Assembly (NCBI GenBank): GCA_026261815.1
Contig: JAMPIT010000481.1
Coordinates: 992,001-1,056,000 of the forward strand
Direction of reading: 5' to 3'
Length of the DNA stretch: 64,000 bases
Source of the DNA: Monarcha castaneiventris obscurior
Taxonomy: Eukaryota > Chordata > Aves > Passeriformes > Monarchidae
Shown: positions 60,301-64,000 of the stretch, one piece after another
Layout of the letters: every line of letters starts with the position of its first letter
How positions within the stretch are numbered: position 1 is the first letter of the stretch
Position numbers and translations under genes: made by a program
The notes under the pieces: generated by a model
What the model saw: the letters and a program-made list of their open reading frames with translations, nothing else
What the model was told of the DNA's origin: nothing
The model's database searches: none

Positions 60301-62329
60301 GTCTTGCTGAAGGTCCACGTGATACTCATTTATCCACTGCCAACTACAGGACACAATTCAGTCCTTGTCCAACAGATGCATTGAAGCAAAATTTTTAATT
60401 TCTATGGAAACATCAATAAAAAGTAACAGAACAAGATCTTCTCCATCAAGTCATTGGTCGTGTAGTCTTCTCCCTCTGCAGGAGGCATAAGGAGCTGCCT
60501 GCTGAAACAAAGGCTCTCCATTTCATTGTGGGCCACTACAAACTCAGGTCTGGCAACACACGAGCCAGATCCTGACACATCACGTGCCAAAGTGAGGGAT
60601 AACCATGATGACAATATTGAAATAAAACTATTAAGATAAAAGCAGTGTCCAGTGCTGCATATTTAAGTCTCTTGTAGCCTCTCTAGAAATGTAGGTGCTC
60701 TGAAGCATCACATAAATCTCTCCCTGAACTACTGAATGTGCACTGACCCCACACATATCGTACCCCTGCACTCAACCTTGTGCCAAAAGAGAAATATTCT
60801 ACTTTGCAAGCAGGGTCACGAACCCCTGAGCTCTCCCTGCACACAGGGGATTGATCCTGCAGAGAACCCGAGGTGGCTCAGCACCTCCACTCACTGCTCT
60901 GACTCCTGCAGAACGAGGTCTCTTGTGAGGACAGTGATTTTCCAGGTCCATCCACCCCTGAGGGGTGTCCAGAGGCTGCGGATCTGGAGAACAAGAGCAG
61001 CTTCTCTGCCCCGTTGGCTCTGCCCCTGCTCCACCCCCTGCCCGAGCCAGCCCCTGCCTGTGTCACTCACATCAATGCCGTCCTTGCCAGATGGTCCAGG
61101 GGGTCCTTGTGGTCCAGGAGGGCCTTGTGGTCCAATTCTCTGAAGGGACTGGGGAAAAGTGAGAGACAAGAGCTTATTTTTGCATCAGGAGAAACACGTG
61201 GGCTAGATCAGAAAGCAATGGCCAAGTCCCACAGCTTAACCCTCAATCTGCACCCCCTGCCAGCCTGGGTGGGCTCAGAGTTGCTCTTTGGAAAGCCTTG
61301 AGCACGTCACCCAGCTCCTTGCACTGGTGGCTTATACTGGGAATCCAAGCTGGGCACTGGGCAGCAAAGGGGTTTGGTTTATAGGAAACTCTTCTGACTA
61401 CAGGCACATTTTGGGTTGGGCAGAGAAGGAAATGCAAAGCCCACGGAAAAGGTGCCAAGTGCTTGGTAGAAATAATTCATTTATAGCCCCAGTCTGATGG
61501 GGTGATGGCAAAGCCAGGCAGGCACCAATGAAGACAGGAGGAGAAAGGGAAAGTCTCCTTTCTGAGCAGAATGCCACTTAAAAATCAGGGATTTTAGAAA
61601 GGTCTGAGGTGGGGCAAAGGAAAGAAAGGTCCGATAAATGACTTCTGTATGGAGAGGGCTCCAGAGAGCAACTTGCTGTAGCTTTAGGGAACAAAGGTTT
61701 CATTGTAGAAACAGCTCTGCTCACAGAAGAGTTCTGAATTCCCAAGCCAGGCTGCAAAAATTCCTGACTAACAATGAAAAACTCACTGAGGAGTCACTTC
61801 CCCAGACAATAATATTAACACCAGACAGGGAAGTTTAATACAGCTTCACGTCTCAAGTGAGCAAGGGCTAAATATGCTGTAAGTGTAAAATTTGGAAATT
61901 GATTGAGGGAATGAGTAAGAAATTCTGATTCAGATAAAGACCCAGATCAGATCAGTCTCACTGGAAATCTGTTACTTCGTTGTAAAAGAAAACTGTTTCT
62001 CTTGCATCAACACATCTCCCCTTTCCAAGGCTTTCTCTCTCATAATTGCAGGGCTGAATAGGAAAACAACACTTTAACAGAAGCATAAACCAGCAGTTTT
62101 TACACCTACCCACACAGGTACAAACCCAGGTGCACATTTGTGATAAACTTTAGACTAATAACCTGCCTATTGCCACATTTCACCCCAAAGGTACAACACA
62201 GCCCACTCTCCTTTACCCTTACAGGCTTTTCCTTGAGCAGGAGACACAAAGGAGGTTTCTCACCTGAGCTGATGCTGCGGCCAAGAGTTGACACAGGGAG
62301 AGGAGCCCAAGGGCAGAGAATCCAGCCAT
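30179..62329 (-). CDS. COL9A3: COL9A3, collagen alpha-3(IX) chain (32 coding exons, 675 aa)
   Basis: A complete gene; exon lengths sum to 2,028 bases including the stop. Type IX collagen is an extracellular FACIT collagen that coats type II fibrils in cartilage; alpha-3 joins alpha-1 and alpha-2 as a heterotrimer. Residues 1–22 are the signal peptide. COL3 (about 25–159) has a two-residue Gly-X-Y break at GKGLP. NC3 (about 160–174) ends in Cys170 and Cys174. COL2 (about 175–512) carries a Gly-to-Ala break at 318. NC2 (513–546) has Cys525 and a helical trimerisation sequence. COL1 (547–656) has two short breaks, and NC1 holds Cys658 and Cys663. Fourteen exons are exactly 54 bases, the ancestral collagen unit. 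Human synteny and exon count (32, from memory) agree. Introns of 115–1504 bases not listed separately hold nothing I recognise. Isolated Gly-rich frames on the plus strand are shadows. Confidence 0.98.
30355..31072 (-). other. COL9A3: COL9A3 intron 31
   Basis: AT-rich, with imperfect repeats of a GGTATAAAT-like motif near 30640–30715. Nothing else seen. Confidence 0.5.
31073..31150 (-). CDS. COL9A3: COL9A3 exon 31: COL1
   Basis: Acceptor GTGATTAAAG; donor CAGG|GTAAGT. Split Gly at both ends. [20 protein letters not shown] contains a two-residue break (GQGID), matching the break in human GAGLDG. Confidence 0.96.
31404..31586 (-). CDS. COL9A3: COL9A3 exon 30: NC2 end and COL1 start, GC donor
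   Basis: Acceptor TGTTTTTCAG. It completes Glu, then [20 protein letters not shown] and a run of perfect triplets to GELGDPGPR plus one base. The only donor that keeps frame is AGAG|GCAAGT, a GC–AG intron. The alternative, reading on, leaves the collagen frame (KLRLKQ). Confidence 0.94.
32270..32324 (-). CDS. COL9A3: COL9A3 exon 29: NC2
   Basis: Acceptor TTAATTGCAG; donor ATG|GTGAGT. It encodes [18 protein letters not shown], nearly the human NC2 (GKEASEQRIRELCGGMIS). NC2 drives heterotrimer assembly; Cys525 is within it. Confidence 0.97.
32685..32831 (-). CDS. COL9A3: COL9A3 exon 28: COL2 end
   Basis: The largest internal collagen-only exon, at 49 codons. Acceptor TTCACTGCAG; donor CCT|GTAAGT. 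It starts [17 protein letters not shown] and ends [12 protein letters not shown]. All triplets intact. Confidence 0.97.
33209..33241 (-). CDS. COL9A3: COL9A3 exon 27: COL2
   Basis: 33 bases, [11 protein letters not shown]. Acceptor TTTCTGACAG; donor GAG|GTAAGT. The last triplet is completed (GEP) by the next exon, so the exon is 11 codons rather than a multiple of three triplets. Confidence 0.95.
33469..33513 (-). CDS. COL9A3: COL9A3 exon 26: COL2
   Basis: 45 bases, [15 protein letters not shown], one residue from the human equivalent as remembered. Acceptor CTCTCAG; donor CTG|GTAGGT. Confidence 0.96.
33514..34839 (-). other. COL9A3: COL9A3 intron 25
   Basis: 1.3 kb. Nothing recognised; short open frames on both strands lack any family signature. 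Confidence 0.5.
34840..34875 (-). CDS. COL9A3: COL9A3 exon 25: COL2
   Basis: 36 bases, [12 protein letters not shown]. Acceptor CTGATTTTCAG; donor CAG|GTAAGT. Confidence 0.95.
36046..36096. repeat. 20-bp exact direct repeat, two copies
   Basis: CATCTGATCAGTTAAACAAA occurs at 36046–36065 and again at 36077–36096, an offset of 31 bases. A local duplication; it contains the palindrome TGATCA. Confidence 0.85.
36729..36925 (-). mobile_element. CR1 LINE 3'-region fragment (COL9A3 intron 24)
   Basis: About 200 bases that are, in reverse complement, typical avian CR1. Marker runs are CCAGGGATGGTGACTCCACC, GGGCAGCCTGTTCCAATGCT and TGGTGCAGCTTGAGGCCCTT. It includes a poly-A stretch within AAAAAATCCTAATAT. 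Lies in the same sense as COL9A3. Confidence 0.93.
37882..37953 (-). CDS. COL9A3: COL9A3 exon 24: COL2
   Basis: 72 bases. [18 protein letters not shown], then GETGDR. Acceptor TTTTCCCAACAG; donor AGG|GTAAGG. Confidence 0.96.
38453..38625 (-). mobile_element. CR1 LINE fragment (COL9A3 intron 23)
   Basis: Another CR1 subfamily in reverse complement: TTTGGGTTGGAAGGGAACTG near the 3' end, CATGCCCTGCCATGGGCTAG, and TTCCAGGGATGGGGCAGCCA. Same sense as COL9A3. Confidence 0.92.
38860..38913 (-). CDS. COL9A3: COL9A3 exon 23: COL2
   Basis: 54 bases, [18 protein letters not shown]. Acceptor TTCTCTTTCCAG; donor CAG|GTCAGT. Confidence 0.96.
38914..41074 (-). other. COL9A3: COL9A3 intron 22
   Basis: 2.2 kb. 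A purine-rich tract lies at about 40330–40365 (G run, then A/G run). Nothing else recognised. Confidence 0.5.
41075..41128 (-). CDS. COL9A3: COL9A3 exon 22: COL2
   Basis: 54 bases, [18 protein letters not shown]. Acceptor TCCCTGCCAG; donor ACT|GTAAGT. Confidence 0.96.
41489..41542 (-). CDS. COL9A3: COL9A3 exon 21: COL2
   Basis: 54 bases, [18 protein letters not shown], close to human [15 protein letters not shown]. Acceptor GCTCTGCAG; donor CCT|GTAAGT. Confidence 0.96.
42385..42429 (-). CDS. COL9A3: COL9A3 exon 20: COL2
   Basis: 45 bases, [15 protein letters not shown]. Acceptor TTTTTTTTCAG; donor CCA|GTAAGT. Confidence 0.96.
43136..43189 (-). CDS. COL9A3: COL9A3 exon 19: COL2, with a Gly-to-Ala break
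   Basis: 54 bases, [18 protein letters not shown]. Acceptor CCTATCCACAG; donor CCT|GTGAGT. The second triplet starts with Ala (codon GCT, residue 318) where human has Gly. The frame and length are otherwise normal. Confidence 0.95.
43793..43846 (-). CDS. COL9A3: COL9A3 exon 18: COL2
   Basis: 54 bases, [18 protein letters not shown]. Acceptor ATGTTTGCAG; donor AAG|GTTTGT, weak. A stronger-looking GTGAGA eight bases upstream would break frame, so the 54-base end was chosen. Confidence 0.93.
44128..44181 (-). CDS. COL9A3: COL9A3 exon 17: COL2
   Basis: 54 bases, [18 protein letters not shown]. Acceptor TTGTTTTCTAG; donor CCT|GTAAGT. Confidence 0.96.
44615..44668 (-). CDS. COL9A3: COL9A3 exon 16: COL2
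   Basis: 54 bases, [18 protein letters not shown]. Acceptor CTCCTCTGTCACAG; donor ACT|GTAAGT. Confidence 0.96.
45537..45590 (-). CDS. COL9A3: COL9A3 exon 15: COL2
   Basis: 54 bases, [18 protein letters not shown]. Acceptor TTCTCTGCAG; donor GCT|GTATGT. Confidence 0.96.
46051..46086. repeat. Pyrimidine / poly-T tract
   Basis: Mostly T (TCTCTCTC, then long T runs) inside COL9A3 intron 14. On the gene's own strand it is an A-rich tract, not a splice polypyrimidine tract. Confidence 0.85.
46327..46380 (-). CDS. COL9A3: COL9A3 exon 14: COL2
   Basis: 54 bases, [18 protein letters not shown]. Acceptor TTTTCTTAATTAG; donor AGA|GTAAGA. Confidence 0.96.
46496..46549 (-). CDS. COL9A3: COL9A3 exon 13: COL2
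   Basis: 54 bases, [18 protein letters not shown]. Acceptor TTTCTCTCCCAG; donor CAG|GTATCA. The intron between this exon and exon 14 is only 115 bases, the shortest in the gene. Confidence 0.96.
47028..47081 (-). CDS. COL9A3: COL9A3 exon 12: COL2
   Basis: 54 bases, [18 protein letters not shown]. Acceptor CTTATTTCTAG; donor AAG|GTAAAC. Confidence 0.96.
48320..48376 (-). CDS. COL9A3: COL9A3 exon 11: NC3 cysteines and COL2 start
   Basis: 57 bases, [19 protein letters not shown]. Acceptor TGTTCCCTGCAG; donor AAG|GTAAGG. Cys170 and Cys174 are the conserved NC3 pair that links the chains. Confidence 0.97.
49501..49745 (-). mobile_element. CR1 LINE fragment (COL9A3 intron 10)
   Basis: The longest CR1 here. 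In reverse complement it has TTTGGGTTGGAAGGGAACTT, AGGGACACCTTCCACTGCCC, GTCCAACCTGGTCTTGGACA and CAGGGATGGGGCAGCCACAG. Same sense as COL9A3. Confidence 0.93.
49881..49922 (-). CDS. COL9A3: COL9A3 exon 10: COL3 end and NC3
   Basis: 42 bases, [14 protein letters not shown], corresponding to human HPGVLPEGATDLQ. Acceptor CTGAATTTCAG; donor CAG|GTAGGT. Confidence 0.96.
50632..50685 (-). CDS. COL9A3: COL9A3 exon 9: COL3
   Basis: 54 bases, [18 protein letters not shown]. Acceptor TCTCTTTTTAG; donor CCC|GTAAGT. Confidence 0.96.
50858..50911 (-). CDS. COL9A3: COL9A3 exon 8: COL3
   Basis: 54 bases, [18 protein letters not shown]. Acceptor TCTGCTCAACAG; donor TCT|GTGAGT. Confidence 0.96.
51332..51355 (-). 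CDS. COL9A3: COL9A3 exon 7: 24-base COL3 exon with a triplet break
   Basis: Only eight codons, GKGLPGPP. Acceptor AAATGTTGTTTCCAG; donor CCA|GTAAGT. The first 'triplet' is two residues (GK), an interruption also present in human as remembered. Confidence 0.94.
51959..51994 (-). CDS. COL9A3: COL9A3 exon 6: COL3
   Basis: 36 bases, [12 protein letters not shown]. Acceptor TTTATTCCCATAG; donor GCT|GTAAGT. Confidence 0.95.
52648..52745 (-). mobile_element. CR1 LINE 3'-end fragment (COL9A3 intron 5)
   Basis: Reverse-complement CR1 tail: CAGAATGGTCTGGGTTGGAA, then GGGACCTCAAAGCCCACC. Divergence grows after about 100 bases. Same sense as COL9A3. Confidence 0.85.
54711..54794. repeat. 21-bp tandem repeat, four copies
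   Basis: Four head-to-tail 21-base units beginning GAGCTGTGACCAGGATGTCC. The first two are identical; the third and fourth differ by a few bases (GTAACC or GTGGCC, ending TTTG). The unit is a multiple of three, so it yields repetitive open frames that are not genes. Confidence 0.95.
55745..55798 (-). CDS. COL9A3: COL9A3 exon 5: COL3
   Basis: 54 bases, [18 protein letters not shown] (human GLTGRDGPPGPKGAPGER). Acceptor TTTTTTTTACAG; donor CGT|GTGAGT. Confidence 0.96.
56045..56116 (-). CDS. COL9A3: COL9A3 exon 4: COL3
   Basis: 72 bases, [18 protein letters not shown], then GLPGVD. Acceptor TTACCTCATGTAG; donor GAT|GTGAGT. Confidence 0.96.
56722..56757 (-). CDS. COL9A3: COL9A3 exon 3: COL3
   Basis: 36 bases, [12 protein letters not shown]. 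Acceptor TTTCTCTTTCCTCTAG; donor CCA|GTAAGT. Confidence 0.96.
56758..61070 (-). other. COL9A3: COL9A3 intron 2
   Basis: 4.3 kb, the longest in the gene. A-rich run near 58970 and a T run near 60095. No exon, RNA gene or clear mobile element seen. As an early long intron it could hold cartilage enhancers, but I cannot point to one. Confidence 0.5.
61071..61139 (-). CDS. COL9A3: COL9A3 exon 2: start of COL3
   Basis: 69 bases, [18 protein letters not shown], then KDGID (human begins [18 protein letters not shown]). Acceptor TTCCCCAGTCCCTTCAG; donor GAT|GTGAGT. Confidence 0.97.
61140..62263 (-). other. COL9A3: COL9A3 intron 1
   Basis: 1.1 kb between the signal-peptide exon and COL3. Nothing recognised. 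Confidence 0.5.
62264..62329 (-). CDS. COL9A3: COL9A3 exon 1 (coding): signal peptide
   Basis: 22 codons. [20 protein letters not shown], then AQ: a leucine-rich hydrophobic core followed by small residues, a clear secretory signal. The ATG sits in CACCATGG, a strong initiation context. Donor CAG|GTGAGA. Human starts MAGP and likewise ends AAAGAQ. Confidence 0.96.
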
Positions 62330-62640
62330 GGTGCCCAGGCTCTGCCTCTCTCCCTTCCTCCGGGCCGGCCAAACCCTTTCTCCTCCAGGGTCCAGCAGAT
62401 CCCTCCTCCTCCTCCCGGGTCTCAGAGACTCCTCGCCTCCAGATAAACCTGTGGCTCCAGCCGGAGCAAGGCGAGAGGGGCCGAGCTTGAGGCAGAGGAG
62501 GTGGGAGAAGGAGGGGGAGCCGCAGGCAGAGCTGCTCTCATTCATGCCCTGCTGGGCAGCCCCAGCCTCCGCCTCCAGGAGCCCATGGAAGCGCTGGATT
62601 GGGAGACCAGACACAGGAGCAAAATCGGGTTAGTCCAGCT
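62330..62640 (-). promoter_or_regulatory. COL9A3: COL9A3 5' UTR and probable TATA-less promoter
   Basis: The DNA just upstream of the ATG is GC-richer than the flanks, with G/A-rich runs at about 62500–62520 and no TATA box I can place. The transcription start is not determined. Confidence 0.5.
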
Positions 62641-64000
62641 GCAAATCCGAAGCTGTTCTTCAGGTCTCAGGCAGGACATTTCCCAAAGCCCATCACCACC
62701 TCTGTGCTGGACAGGTAGAAAGCATCACAGGGTGAGTTATGCAATGCCTGAGGCCACCTAACTCCAGCAGGGACATTAACAAACCTGTAACTGTGCAAGA
62801 TCACAACAGAGAAATGCACTTACAGCTTAGTGAGGTGCTTTGTTAGCTCTGGAGGTTGTTCACATCTGGTTTCAGAGTTTTTTTAGGGTGATCTGAAGAG
62901 CACCAACTGATTGCTTGGGAAATGATGAATGCTGGTCAGAAAACAAGACAATCACAGACAGATACAAGGAGGAAGGAAAAATGAGAAACATTCTCAAAGC
63001 CACAAAGAAAAAGTATTTGAAATTCTGCAAGGAAGGAAGAGGAGGACACTTCCCAGCTAAGTGAGCCCAAGTGGCAAGAGATTAATGAAGACGCATCTCC
63101 CACAAATACTTCACCCCTCCCTTTATGGATTGAAGACAATTTCATCCAAACGGCTTGAAAGTGGAGAGGAACAGTGACAAGATTCCTCAGGGCTGAAATG
63201 ACACAGCTCAGCTGGCTAGGAAGCTGAGAGGAGACGTGGAAAAGCAAAGCTCAAGAACTGAAACACCGCGTTTCAGCTTGGCATTCTGACACCCAGAGGG
63301 CTGTACAAGCACACTGTGTGTGTCTGTCCTGCTCCCCAGCAGCCAGGATTCCTAAAGCTTTGGCAGAGGGATAAAGGACTCACATTCACCAAGTTCCTAC
63401 ATGATTTTGTGGAACAGGCAGCTGGGGACAGAAAGGGAACCTGTGTCTGTAAGTCTGATGGCTTCAGAGGAACTGGAATCCTTTATTAGACAACTCAAAC
63501 CCCAAAGAGGGAGAGCAGTGCAGTCCCACGGACAGCTTTGCACAGCCTGTACCACCTCCTCCTCCTCACTTAAGGCCAACTGATGGCAGGAGGGAAGGCA
63601 GAGCAGACCCAAATTCCTCAGCCACACCTTGTCCAGAGCAAGCCAGGGCTTGGGGAGCTGCAGCAGGTGGAGCCTGCCCACAACAGCACAGGAAGAGCCT
63701 TTGGAGTGTTCACCTTCAAGCCCACCCCACAGACCAAAAGGACTCCCAGTAATCCTCTCATCCCACACCCACAGGCAGAGGCAGCAGAGCTGAGGGGACA
63801 CAGTGACTTAGAGCAATTGTTCCCACAAAGACACCCTTGTCTTTTTGTCCTGAGGGAAAAAATCCCTGAACTGCAGCTCCCACAGCCAGGCTGGGCAGGT
63901 GCCCTGCAGCCTGGAGCCCCAGGGGATGCTCAGAGTCCTGGTTTGCTCTGCACAGCACCACAACACCCGTGGGAGGATGGCTGCAAAGGCAATATAGAAC
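62641..64000. other. 5' flank of COL9A3
   Basis: No gene, RNA or repeat recognised. In human the next gene on this side is OGFR; no exon of it is visible here. Confidence 0.5.

Noticed and set aside
1..64000. CRISPR arrays, operons, integrons, phage or other prokaryotic systems
   Set aside because: The window is intron-rich vertebrate DNA. No direct-repeat/spacer pattern or prokaryotic gene is present.
1..64000. tRNA, rRNA or microRNA genes
   Set aside because: I saw no recognisable cloverleaf, rRNA stretch or known hairpin. A structure search could still find small RNAs in the introns.

Overview
This window is vertebrate nuclear DNA, most likely from a bird. Genes are split into short exons by GT–AG introns. 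The dispersed repeats are CR1 LINE 3' ends of the avian type, the introns are compact, and the reconstructed collagen chain is 675 residues long, the length I recall for the chicken protein. Three genes are present in the order DIDO1 – TCFL5 – COL9A3. This is the block I know from human 20q13.33, read here in the opposite direction.

Layout. Positions 1–19906 (+) hold the 3' part of DIDO1: an upstream intron, nine internal exons, and a large terminal exon, followed by a 3' UTR to about 21.6–21.9 kb. The visible part encodes a basic linker, the TFIIS central domain, the SPOC domain and a long disordered C-terminus (proline-rich, coiled coil, RG-rich, RD/RE-rich), so it is the long DIDO3-type form. 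The PHD-finger end lies before position 1. A short gap and a CpG island (about 22.7–23.55 kb) lead into TCFL5 (+), whose six coding exons (23734–28363) encode a 524-residue bHLH factor. COL9A3 (−) fills 30179–62329 and is complete: 32 coding exons, from signal peptide to stop, giving the alpha-3 chain of type IX collagen. Positions 62330–64000 are its 5' flank.

The genes do not form a functional unit. DIDO1 acts in chromatin and transcription, TCFL5 is a germline-associated bHLH factor, and COL9A3 is a cartilage matrix protein. TCFL5 and COL9A3 converge tail to tail, with 1.8 kb between stop codons.

I did not find an undescribed system. The points worth a second look are small: a Gly-to-Ala break in a COL9A3 Gly-X-Y run, a GC–AG intron and a weak donor with a competing site in the same gene, intron-retention tails in DIDO1 and TCFL5 followed by poly(A) signals, a possible 3' overlap, a degenerate repeat in DIDO1, and a possible decayed element near the left edge. 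Exon edges were assigned by hand from splice signals, reading-frame continuity and remembered human proteins. No database search was run.
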